Source: Saccoglossus kowalevskii (Eukaryota > Hemichordata > Enteropneusta > Harrimaniidae). Taken from it: DNA of 21,539 nt. Of the stretch, positions 9,657-18,430 are shown piece after piece; position 1 is the first letter of the stretch, and the number at the start of each line of letters is the position of its first letter. The notes below the pieces were generated by a model. It was not told where the DNA came from and made no database searches. It was given only the letters and a program-made list of their open reading frames with translations. The stretch spans positions 144,883 through 166,421 of the forward strand of contig NW_003140819.1 of the NCBI RefSeq assembly GCF_000003605.2, read 5' to 3'. Position numbers and translations under genes: made by a program.

Positions 9657-9821
9657 TTAAAGCGGGAGGGTTGTCGCCTGCGTACGCGCGAGAATTGAGC
9701 CCCAAGCGACGATAACAACACACGTTAAAAACGCAAAGACTCATGGATAGACGCTTGTTTGTAAACAATGACACGCTATGGCCATCTGACGCACGCGCAG
9801 GTGACGACTCCCCCGCTTTAA
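9657..9821. mobile_element. Complete TTAA-bounded MITE, copy 1
   Basis: 165 bp including TTAA at both ends (9657-9660, 9818-9821). Inverted ends read AGCGGGAGGGTTGTCGCCTG on the left; the complement of the right end reads AGCGGGGGAGTCGTCACCTG. The interior matches 16182-16346 closely. TTAA duplication suggests a piggyBac-like transposase as source, though the ends do not start CCC as usual for that group, so a TTA/TAA (Harbinger-type) reading is also possible. Confidence 0.75.
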
Positions 9822-10643
9822 TTGGTTAACTGATTTACATAGATTTCCTTTGAAACTAAACATCAACCTACAATAGCTGTGCTCGCTAAATTTAGATCGC
9901 TCCGCCGATCTGACGGTATGTATATTAATAAGCAGCATAGGGGGTCACACCAACATACGGGTTATTGATAAATGATGCCAGTGGAACCAGCAGTGAGGTA
10001 AGTAGAAATTCAACATATGTTACTCCGCACGTAATATCACCTAATAAGGACCATATTTTCACACGTGATCGTGACGTGTCAAGCAGCAATATCATGCGAC
10101 GTACCTGTGGTAACCATGGCGATGGTCTTGAGATGAGTATCTTTAATCGTAACAGGGTGTGATTCGATAACGGGTTCTGAAATTTTGACCTGAAAGAGCC
10201 ATATTTGACGCGTGTGTGATAATACAATCGTTACAGTATATAGTGCTTGCTGACTTTGGCACAGGCTGTTGCGCATAGGGGACAATGCCGGCTTGTTTCA
10301 ACAATGATCACGGTTGATGCAGAGCGCCCTCACAAGCACACGCAGTGGATTACATCGATCGATCGGTGGGTGGCCACACTGACAATGCTTTTAAACCCTT
10401 CGGACATATTTGTTGGTAATTGTTATTTATGAAAATGCATTAGTGACATTTTACTAGTTAAACCGGTATTTTTCCCCGGAAGTCGAAGATACGGCGGTTT
10501 CGCATACGAGCGCATGCCGTTTGGGTATAACGTAAACATGCCCGTGTGATAATGTGCTTCTGGGTTATCCAATCGACGTCACAAAAATAAAATTCTCTTC
10601 TATCTATGTTCTATCTATATAAGATTACTTTAATTTTGCTTTT
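9822..10643. other. Intergenic, no gene recognised
   Basis: Short frames only. CACGTG at 10062. Palindromic TCGATCGATCG near 10354. No RNA gene or similarity detected. Confidence 0.4.
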
Positions 10644-10737
10644 GTGTTGTTTTCTCGAATTTAGCTATTTTCATAAGCTCTTCGACCGGCGTGGCGCACA
10701 GTGGTGCGCTTCTTAGTAACGTGGAACGTCTTGTGAG
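10644..10737 (-). repeat. Unclassified dispersed repeat, partial copy
   Basis: Blocks TTTTCTCGA..TTAGCTATTTTCA, GGCGTGGCGCACAGTGG and TTAGTAACGTGGAACGTC match the outer third of the copies at 12541-12840 and 15530-15796. Confidence 0.6.
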
Positions 10738-10821
10738 GATGATTTTACATTGGACGACTGCAGAAATATCACCAAACTTCCATAATGGTGATATCTGCGT
10801 TCACAAGTCTTAGCCAAAATA

Positions 10822-11369
10822 ATGATAATAATAATAACTTTATTACTCAACAATTACCATCTGTGGGTAATGTATGGTAAGAAAAATACAACAATAAAGA
10901 GAAAATTACAATAATAATACTATAAAGAAAAAAAATTACAAAAAAAACAAAAACGTTATTTTTTGTATATTGTTTGTTTTAGGTATTTAACTAGTGGAAA
11001 ACTGTTGTTGCATATGTTTGAAAAATTGTTTATTCTATTCTGTTTATTTATTATGTTACATTCTATAAACAGCAATTTTCGTTCTTTCTTATAGCGCTCA
11101 CAGTCTAAAATAACATGGATTTCATTTTCCACTTTTTTATCATTACATTTTGTACATATTCTATATTTTTCTTCCATTTTTGGCTTCCTTCTTCGTCCTA
11201 ATTCGATTTCTAGATTATGGTCACTTATTCTGAATTTTGTTATTCTTCTTCTCATGCTGAAGTCCTTAATTTCCACTAAGTATTTTTCAGTTTTAAATAT
11301 TGTTTTGAATAAACTGTATGTTCGTAATTTATTTCCCTCATTTTGATTGTTACTACAACTAACTACAAT
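10822..11369 (-). mobile_element. 5'-truncated non-LTR retrotransposon (LINE) tail
   Basis: A minus-strand open frame from 11369 to a TAA at 10958-10956 encodes the C-terminus of a LINE ORF2 polyprotein. It reads NEGNKLRTYSLFKTIFKTE, then ITKFRISDHNLEIELGRRRK and a CCHC knuckle (CTKC, nine residues, H, four residues, C) followed by the usual ERYKKERK. The reverse transcriptase part is missing; 5' truncation is normal for such elements. The 3' side has an AATAAA and ends in a TTATTATTATTATCATTATT tail at 10827-10846. Jockey/CR1-like in style; the clade is not determinable. Confidence 0.8.
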
Positions 11370-11400
11370 TTATGTTAAATATATACATGTCACAAGGATA

Positions 11401-11511
11401 AATTTCAGAATCACCGTTAAAAATGGAGGTCAACGACCTTTAGTTAGTTGATTTTAGCTCTTTCCCCCTCCATTCCCCAGAGCACTATATACACCGTCAA
11501 CTTCTGAAATT
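11401..11511. repeat. Short inverted repeat around GAGGTCAACGACC
   Basis: AATTTCAGAA near 11405 and TTCTGAAATT near 11502 are perfect complements about 100 bp apart. Possibly a tiny foldback element; little else supports it. Confidence 0.3.
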
Positions 11512-11568
11512 GTGGAAGGAGGAATTAACTGTGGAATATAACCCGTGCATATTTATTCAGCGAGATGC

Positions 11569-11823
11569 CCAATTGTTACGAGTTACGGACATCGAGTTAC
11601 AGAAATGACCACGCCTATATTTCTGAAACCACGCCCACTTTTGTGAAACCACGCTCAAATTGTAACTCGATGTTCAATTAACAGTTAACCAAACTTCGAG
11701 TTACGGGCAACAAATATTTGTTTTGTTTAACTTTTAAATTTTGGAACTCGAAGTTTGATTAACAGTTATTCAAACTTCGAGTTAGTAACACGAATTTTAA
11801 TTAACACAACTTCGAGTTACGGA
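11569..11823. repeat. Cluster of CGAGTTAC motifs with a 14-bp perfect hairpin
   Basis: The core GAGTTA occurs about seven times in both orientations within 255 bp. 11745-11758 and 11770-11783 are perfect inverted arms (AACTCGAAGTTTGA) around an 11-bp loop. At 11605-11660 a unit of about 20 bp (TGAAACCACGCCCACTTT) repeats three times. Probably a decayed inverted-repeat element. Confidence 0.6.
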
Positions 11824-11844
11824 ACCGTAGATTGTTGTTATTTA

Positions 11845-12048
11845 TCAAAAAATCCACACACCGTCTTTCATTTTTGACCACGCAATAAGCTTACTTGTTT
11901 GAACTGTTGGACTTATAGTCACCTGTACAACTTCACAACTTCTTGTCGACGTCTTGCTGGAGCCTAGCAACCGTGATACTTCCTCATCGGCGTCATTCCA
12001 TATTTTCATCATCTCCAACTTTCTTTCTTTTATCATATAACGATTCAT
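11845..12048 (-). other. Unrecognised 67-codon ATG frame
   Basis: Begins at a true ATG (12048) with a basic N-terminus (MNRYMIKERKLEMMKIWNDA) and ends at a stop before 11845. I recognise no domain. A plus-strand frame starts 43 bp away (12091) but lacks an ATG. Both lie beside repeat-rich DNA and may be remains of a transposon's divergent genes, or chance. Confidence 0.15.
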
Positions 12049-12540
12049 TTTAAATTTAACAACGCACGACTGACACTGACACGGTCGTCCGTGTCACTAG
12101 TACAACGTGTGACATTCTCAAATCTCAGATTCTCAAATGTTCACATTAGTCAATTTTTCGCCATTTTCGTTGCAATAATATCAGTAGCATTGGTGCGACA
12201 TTACAAACGCGCACAGCAACTAAGCCAAAAAGTTGAAGTTCATCGCCAACTTGAAAAGGGACGTTGTTGCTTCCCCGATGAGCTATGGACGACTGTCTTC
12301 GAAACGTTCCATTCAGATCGGACTGCGCCCTCTTGAGCCACCCCTGTGCTATCCGCGATTTGTTTTTTAAATGTGCGCATATTTTATTTTTTATGTTATT
12401 TTTTTATTTTAGAAAAACGGTAAAATAATATGCACAAAATGCCAATGTTATTTTAGCAGCGGTTTCCATAGACCACAATAAAAATACTCCTCAAAAAAAT
12501 CTACTAAAAATATCAAAAGGTACCTTCTAAGACACTATTC
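12049..12540. other. Intergenic, nothing firm
   Basis: Holds an ATG-less 81-codon frame (12091-12336) and a single GCGCCCTC motif at 12324. The rest is AT-rich. Confidence 0.35.
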
Positions 12541-12840
12541 TCTGGGTCGGACATCCGGGCATTTTCACCGCCTGGCAACCATCGCGGTGAAAACAAAGGC
12601 GAATAATTCTCAGAAAACGGTACTTCGGGATGGTTGTTGAGACTCCCCTGAATAGTGTAACAAGATTAGCCCTGCGTGTGTAACATATATAAATTCGGTT
12701 GTTCAGGATTACTTCAAAATTGAGTTCCTGTTTTCCCCCCGAATTTTCACCGGCTCTTCGCTCGGCGTACCGCGTTCCTCCGCAGTGGAACGCGTCTTAG
12801 CAACGTGGAACGTCTTGTGACGTAGCTCCGCCACGGGAAT
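12541..12840 (-). repeat. Unclassified dispersed repeat, copy B (long)
   Basis: Near full-length inverted copy of 21134-21461. It keeps the far end TCGGACATCCGGG, the palindrome TTTTCACCGC / GCGGTGAAAA, and ends at GACGTAGCTCCGCC. A TATATAAA-type stretch sits in the middle, conserved across the long copies. Confidence 0.75.
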
Positions 12841-13158
12841 ATATATTTTTTTACCATATGTCAACGAGCAAAATTTGAGATATATCCCGTTGCATAGCCT
12901 GACATGTAGGCGTGAGTGGCGCCCTCACCGGCCGAAACAGTTGATGTACAATTTGAAGCCAAGTGAGCAGGGTTTATTTTTGCACCGTGCTTGGTGTTGT
13001 TAAGAAATATTAAAAAACACACATATTCTATGACGTAAGGGGGTGATATTAGGACCACTAAATTCAACCAACATGTTTCATTGTGTTGTCGGAAGTTAGC
13101 AAAAATTCAATCTGATTGTATTTTGTTCATATTGATGTAACATTGATTGACACCAGAG
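12841..13158. other. Intergenic, nothing recognised
   Basis: No gene or repeat assigned. One GCGCCCTC at 12919. Confidence 0.4.
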
Positions 13159-13540
13159 GTACATTACTTGGGGTTTGCAACGCGCATCGAACTGTATGGT
13201 GACATCATGCCAAGATCCCAGTCAATTCTCATCTCGTAGATAGCGAGACTGATGCTACGACCTTCTGGCATGACATAGGCGGTTTGTAATAAAACAATAA
13301 AACATGTATTACCACATTCATAATGAAAAAATGTAATACATCGAAAATATACAGAAAATATAGTTATCGTAATCCGTCATATCGTAAGCAGCTATTTTGA
13401 TCCACCTGGACATCCCAGTATCCTAGTTATCTCGGGCATGCGCATTCGCATTTTTCTGAGGTGGTACGCTTATGCGAGAGCGAGATTGCAATGGGATCTT
13501 GGTATAATGTCACCGTCGCTGCAAACCCCAAGTAATGTAC
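13159..13540. mobile_element. Foldback/MITE element next to the plus-strand promoter
   Basis: GTACATTACTTGGGGTTTGC at 13159 is the complement of the right end at 13521-13540. Further matching blocks inside (GGTGACAT, CCAAGATCCCA, ATCTCG) extend the inverted ends to about 80 bp with small gaps. 382 bp in total, non-coding. It ends about 140 bp before the first CCAAT box and 280 bp before the ATG. Confidence 0.7.
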
Positions 13541-13681
13541 TGTTGTTGTCGATAAAAGTTGGCCCGTATATTATCATTTTTTTTATTTTCAGGGTTACAG
13601 AGAAACGAGATCCGATTTTTACGTTTTTCGCTATAAATCAAATGATGTCCAAAATCCCCGGGAAACACTATTGACTACCGT
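13541..13681. other. Promoter-proximal sequence
   Basis: Short stretch between the foldback element and the CCAAT cluster, with a T-rich tract ending in TTTTCAG at 13587-13591 that resembles a splice acceptor. Confidence 0.3.
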
Positions 13682-13764
13682 CCAATGAACTCCAGCCAAT
13701 CTAACCAATTTGAACTCTGACCTCGACGTTTTAACATTTGAAACTGACTGTGTGCGTTGATTGG
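13682..13764 (+). promoter_or_regulatory. Cluster of four CCAAT boxes, likely core promoter
   Basis: CCAAT occurs at 13682, 13696 and 13705, and in reverse (ATTGG) at 13760, all within 83 bp and 57-139 bp upstream of the aminopeptidase ATG at 13821. Multiple CCAAT boxes at this distance are typical of NF-Y-driven, TATA-less animal promoters. No clear TATA box is visible between the cluster and the ATG. The transcription start is inferred, not seen. Confidence 0.5.
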
Positions 13765-13820
13765 TCGAATCTGACCTTCGAACCCCTACGCTATCAATAT
13801 TCATGAGGGGGACACGTATA

Positions 13821-14509
13821 ATGGCGGACAGGGCGTACCGCAAAATAACACAGGATCTCGCAGACCCCAGAGACTTCCCGGCGGGCTCTTCTGACAGCGA
13901 ACTAGAGATATTTCACGATCTCGACATGGAAGAAGACGGAGGGAGAGATCGTATGCCAAGAGGGGGAGGGAAGTACGAAATGATGGAGGACTCGGCTCCA
14001 CCGCCAAAATCAGTTTCCAAAATAACAGCTGTCATAATAGTATCATGTGTGGTTCTGGCGATTATTATTATCGCGATCGTCGTCGCTGTCTACGTTCCGA
14101 GCGGGGTTCCGTATACCTCGATTCGACTACCTCTCAACGTAATACCACAGACATACGATATTTTTTTGCATCCAAACTTAACGACCGAAGAGTTCGCAGG
14201 AACTGTCACAATCCAGTTAAAAGTTGTCCAAGAAACATCGTCAGTTATCGTACACATGAAAGACTTGAAGTTTACTAGGACACCTGAAATCACGCCCGTT
14301 GTTTCAAAACGAGACACGGTTACGCAAGATATCAGAGTAAAGGACACGGCACCGATAAACGACTTGGAGATGATGTACCTCGAGCTGTCCCAGGAACTGC
14401 AAGTCGGTATGTTGTATAACTTGAAGATGAGCTTCAGCGGTCAGCTGAATTCGGAAGGACTCGACGGTTTTTATAAAAGCGTCTACAAGGCGGCAAATGG
14501 CGAGGAAAG
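13821..14509 (+). CDS. M1 aminopeptidase (APN-like), first coding exon, second paralogue
   Basis: N-terminal exon of a second type II M1 aminopeptidase. It encodes 229 full residues plus two bases. Residues 1-68 form a long acidic cytoplasmic tail with an SDSELE / MEEDGG cluster (25-40) and a YEMM tyrosine motif (52-55). About 69-91 is a membrane helix rich in Val and Ile. From 101 begins the M1 beta domain: IRLPLNVIPQTYDIFLHPNL, an NLT glycosylation site at 119, FAGTVTIQLKV, then GFYKSVY near the end. The donor GTATGT begins at 14510 and splits an Arg codon in phase 2, as in the minus-strand gene. The ATG at 13821 has A at -3 and G at +4; an in-frame ATG at 13803 has a poorer context and would add six residues. 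No later exon (for example a FPCFDEP-like motif) is seen before the window ends, so intron 1 exceeds 7 kb. Confidence 0.9.
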
Positions 14510-14515
14510 GTATGT
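14510..14515 (+). other. 5' splice donor of plus-strand aminopeptidase
   Basis: GTATGT follows GAGGAAAG. Residues read beyond it (YVILFQSFF..CLLCC) no longer resemble an M1 peptidase, which supports an intron starting here. The phase is 2, matching the other gene. Confidence 0.85.
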
Positions 14516-14818
14516 GATATTGTTTCAGTCGTTTTTTGTTTGTTTACTTTGTTGTTTACCGTATCGCTGTTGTTGTTTACGTAAACAGAACAAATAGTAT
14601 TAAAATCACGTCGTTGTTATGTGTGTATGTTATTGGGTAGATTCGCAGTCTATAAAAGGAATGTTGTTCAAATAATTTACAACTTTTGAAACATATTGCT
14701 TCGCTATTGCAATAGAAATATGAAATTATTTATTTATTCATACATACATAACATTCCCTGGAGGAGATGAAAAGGGCTATATATCAGATATTGGTATTAA
14801 TAGTAAAAGAAAATAAAC
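14516..14818. other. Intron 1 of plus-strand gene, proximal part
   Basis: AT-rich. A TTTATTTATTCATACATACATAA simple-sequence patch lies near 14730-14752, resembling a retrotransposon tail. No exon seen. Confidence 0.4.
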
Positions 14819-15030
14819 AACTGTAAAATACTTTATTTTAGCTGGAATTAATTTTCGCTGAAAAGACTTTTTTTGCGTTTTGTATGGAATTTATTATCAC
14901 TGATTTTTGACGAGTTGAATGTAAAATATAGGAAAAAAGGTAAATTCGCTGGATTATATTTTCACTCAATCAATACCTCAGCTAAAACAGCGAAAATGAA
15001 TTCCTAGCGAAAATAAAGAATTTTACAATA
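14819..15030. mobile_element. TA-type MITE with long inverted ends
   Basis: AACTGTAAAATACTTTATTT at the left is matched by the complement of the right end over about 42 bp, including GAATTNATTTTCGCTG. Length 212 bp. Same family as 6736, 20284 and 20647 by CTGTAAA ends and TTCGCTG-type interior. Confidence 0.7.
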
Positions 15031-15161
15031 CATGAAAAAAAAAATACATCAATCAAATTTATTAGAAATAAAAAAATATTGAAACTATAAATGCATAGTA
15101 TATACTAAAATTTATCTAAAGAAAAAGTAAAAAAAAATATAATTTGTATACAAGGTATGTG

Positions 15162-15404
15162 TTACTGGCTTAGTTTATGTAGGTGCTGCTGTCTTGTATT
15201 AAAACAGTTTTTTAAATATTGCGCTAAAGCAATTGATATTTTCTCGTCACTGAGTAATGATATAAATTTATTTTCATTACTAAGTTTCTCAAAATTTGGT
15301 ATACATTTATTAGCTACAGTGTAAAGTTTTAACCTTATTTCATTGTAACGAGTACAATTTAAGACAAAATGTTGTTCATCTTTAACATGGTCATAAATAC
15401 TTTG
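15162..15404 (-). mobile_element. LINE ORF2 C-terminal remnant
   Basis: An 80-codon minus-strand frame ending in TAA at 15164-15162. It contains DHVKDEQHFVLNCTRYNEIR, the H-x4-C half of the CCHC knuckle typical of non-LTR retrotransposon ORF2 ends, then KLYTVANKCIPNFEKLSNE and IALAQYLKNCF. The CxxC half is lost at the 5' break. A different subfamily from 10822-11369. Its 3' side meets the MITE at 14819-15030. Confidence 0.7.
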
Positions 15405-15529
15405 CTATGTGGTGAACGGTTATTTAAAATAGCGATATCGTGCATGGAAGATGAGTTACAGACCCCCCCCCTCAAAGTGCCTGTCTAAAATTAAAATTGA
15501 AATAAAATTCACTAGTCTGTAGTCACAGA

Positions 15530-15796
15530 CTCTCAGAAAACTGTACTTCGGGATAGTTGTCGAGACTCCCCTGAACGGTGAAACAAGATTACCCCTGCGT
15601 GTGCAACATATATAAATTTGGCTGCTCAGGATTGTCTCGTAGTTGAGCTTGTGCTGTTTCCTCGACTACAGCTATTTTCACCGACTCTTCTACCGCCGTT
15701 CCACAGCAGCTCGCACATGGCCAATGGAAAAACATGGTACATTGGTACATGTCTTAGCAACGTAGAACATTCTGTGACGTAGTCCCGCACTCAAGA
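15530..15796 (-). repeat. Unclassified dispersed repeat, copy C
   Basis: Inverted copy sharing CTCAGAAAACTGTACTTCGGGAT, GAGACTCCCCTGAA, AACATATATAAATTTGG and GTTCCACAGCAGCTCGC with the other long copies. Confidence 0.75.
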
Positions 15797-15866
15797 ATAG
15801 TCTGAGATAAAAGACAATATGATGAAAAAGGGTTTTACTGATGCATGTCATTTGTGTGTGTTTCAT

Positions 15867-15930
15867 TTGGTACAGTGGTGTATGTCTTACCAACGAAGAA
15901 CGTTCTGTGACGTATCTGCGTCCCCATGAA
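15867..15930 (-). repeat. Unclassified dispersed repeat, extra terminal fragment
   Basis: TTGGTACAGTGGTGTATGTC followed by AACGTTCTGTGACGTA repeats the outer end of the copy just upstream, about 70 bp away and in the same orientation. Confidence 0.6.
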
Positions 15931-16181
15931 TTGTACGTCATTTCGATACTCTACACTGTAGACCAAATCAGATCATGATGTACCGTAAACTTAAAATATA
16001 TTGCATTTGCAGAACACACTACAATTTTTGTTAGATGAAAAATTGTGCTCTAGATTTTTATTATTCCTTCAAACTCAACTCAGATTTGTGCAACAAAAAC
16101 AGCGTTTTCATGTCATTATAAATATACAATATCAAACTACAATAGTAAAATAAATTGAAACAAAATTAAATAAATTATAAA
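15931..16181. other. Intronic AT-rich sequence
   Basis: No gene or repeat assigned. Confidence 0.4.
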
Positions 16182-16346
16182 TTAATGCGAGTGGGTCGTC
16201 ACCTGCGTACTTGCAGGAATTGAGTCCCAAGCGACGATGACAATACACGCTAAAAACACAAAGGCTCATGGGTAGACGCTTGTTTGTAAACAATGACACG
16301 CTATGTCCATCTAACGCACGCGCAGGTGACGACTCTCCCGCTTTAA
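16182..16346. mobile_element. Complete TTAA-bounded MITE, copy 2
   Basis: 165 bp with TTAA at 16182 and 16343. Interior nearly identical to 9657-9821 in places (GTTTGTAAACAATGACACGC). Confidence 0.75.
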
Positions 16347-16379
16347 AATAAAATATATGTATAATAAGCCAGTCATATG

Positions 16380-16561
16380 CACTGTTCCCTTAAATTTATT
16401 TAAATCTTGAAAATACTTTGAAAATTTGCCCATTTACCCCTTGAAATGTTTTTTCTGCATACAGAAATGCATGGAAAGTTTCTCAAAAGACAAAATTTTA
16501 CTGAGAAACTACAATTGAATCTGAGAAAATTGAGCGAAAATAAGGCTTAGAGGGAACACTG
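16380..16561. mobile_element. hAT-type MITE with perfect 8-bp target duplication
   Basis: Left end CACTGTTCCCTTAA; complement of right end CAGTGTTCCCTCTAAG. Flanked on both sides by GTCATATG (16372-16379 and 16562-16569). CAGTGTTCCC-like ends and an 8-bp duplication are the hallmarks of hAT elements. 182 bp, non-coding. Confidence 0.85.
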
Positions 16562-16569
16562 GTCATATG

Positions 16570-18430
16570 AGTTAGACTTTGTTTGATGCATTTATAATGT
16601 CTGCCCCGTAGTGTATCAGATGTTTGTGTAATTAATACTCACTTTGAATTAAGCAAACTTAATCATTTTTATTTCTGTTATTCAGTAAGCAGTTAGTCAG
16701 ATTAACCCATCATCTGATGACCACCCCGTTATACACCAGTAGTTTTGGCTATCGAGAATTACCAGAATCTGTCTGATTAATATGTTTAATCTTTTACAAA
16801 GTAAATTTAAATGTATGCAGTTGATTTAAACCCAATTTTTTTTCTGAGGCGAAATTGACAGCATCCACTATAATAAACAAATATTTTTTAAATCATATGA
16901 AGATATGAAAACTATAAATATAAACGACGATGTAGCGTCTATATTATCAATCTCAATAAACTGTCAACATTTTTCTATGTGCTTCGAAAAATTGCTTGGA
17001 TATGTCAAATGTACTGGTACTGTATTCTACGTTTAATTTTCGTACATTCATTATGTCATTCAAATGGTTTCCATGGTGATCATTGTATCCCTCAGTTTAT
17101 TTCTCCTCAATTTCAAAGCAACAGAATAAATAGCATATTTATTTAGGTAACCCGCTCTTTCCCGAAAATATCAGATTAAAGCCTTTCTTGGTGCATACTG
17201 AAAATACTATAAAGGACGTTGAGCACGGCACCGAATCATGTTCCAAATTTTTCATCATAGAAATTTTACTAGGGTCCTAAATACATACACAATCATCAAA
17301 AATTAATTAAACAGTCATTGTGCAGTATGTGTTAAAATGTTGTGTAAAAGTTCACATGCATTGTGTATGTTGCATGGGACCCACAGCACACATGATGTGG
17401 TGCGAGAATTATAGAACAATCAATATTGAACAACATTTTCTCTGCTAAAAATGTTGTGATTTTCTGTGACTTATGGTTCTCAATATCAACATTGTTGCTT
17501 CATTTTGCAATTTTTTGTATACCATGAATTGTTTTTGATTTAATTTTTGTCCAAAATAACAAGGTAATTTATTTATTTTGTCTATTTTCACTGGTCAAAA
17601 TAAAAATCAATAATTTAAAAAAAACAAAAAAACAAGTCTGGACAAATTCTGGTTGATAGTGATTCTCAGGAACTGACTGTTTACTCAGTACTCTGCAATA
17701 GTAATCAGTCCGCCCTACATGTACCTTCCTAAAAAGTAGTATCCCGGTATTCTAAACACTAATTTAAATAAAAAAAAAAATGTCAGACGAGACAGCTGCA
17801 ACTTTAATGGCTTAGTACAAAAATAAATGAAAAAAAATTGATTTATTGTTTTTCAAAATTCCAATAAATACAGGGAATCAAAAATATAAAAAAAGTAACA
17901 AAATGATAAATACAATAAAATATACAATGTTAATTTTATTGTCCTGTATTATTAAAGACAACTTTATTGTTCTGTATCAAAAGCCATTGATTTTAATGGC
18001 TTTTGATCAACAAGTTAAAATGTCATGGAATTATGTTTAAAAAAACTATTTTTGTATAAAAGTGACAAAACATTACTGACATTTTTTGTTGCTGTAGAAT
18101 TTCATTGTGATTGTGTTGGTATCACCATATGGTATTGGTCATTGTATTTGTTGCCATACAAACAGTTACAATGATCTTTTTTTGTTTTATTTGAACTTCA
18201 ATGAAAATTTGGGTGAATTCGTACCATCAGGTACTTCACATGGTATTTAAGCTGATTTAATTTCGGGAGATAAATTTCAGTGAAAATCGCATTATTTTGT
18301 GAATTCTGTGATTTTTTTTTTCTGATAACATGGAGTGTCAGCAACTTTCAACAAAATTTGTCAAAATTTCACAAAATCCAAAATTCTTACCAGTGAAATG
18401 TGAAAAGCAGTCACTGAACCCTATAAGACC
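16570..18430. other. Intronic AT-rich sequence, no exon seen
   Basis: Searched for the next M1 exon by its expected motif (ATTQ..DAR..FPCFDEP) and saw none. Only simple-sequence and short palindromes, e.g. GTACC..GGTAC near 18221. Confidence 0.45.

Noticed and set aside
10822-10950. Possible CRISPR-like or simple tandem array
   Set aside because: It is the AT-rich 3' end and tail of a retrotransposon.
12091-12336. 81-codon plus frame with a hydrophobic N-terminus
   Set aside because: No in-frame ATG and no recognisable domain; could be an exon, but nothing supports it.
13801-14347. Minus-strand and alternate plus frames over 13801-14347
   Set aside because: Shadows of the plus-strand M1 exon.
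15690-15941. 83-codon minus frame
   Set aside because: Lies in two copies of the unclassified dispersed repeat; its repeated TERSSLVRHTPLY-like text reflects the repeat, not a gene.
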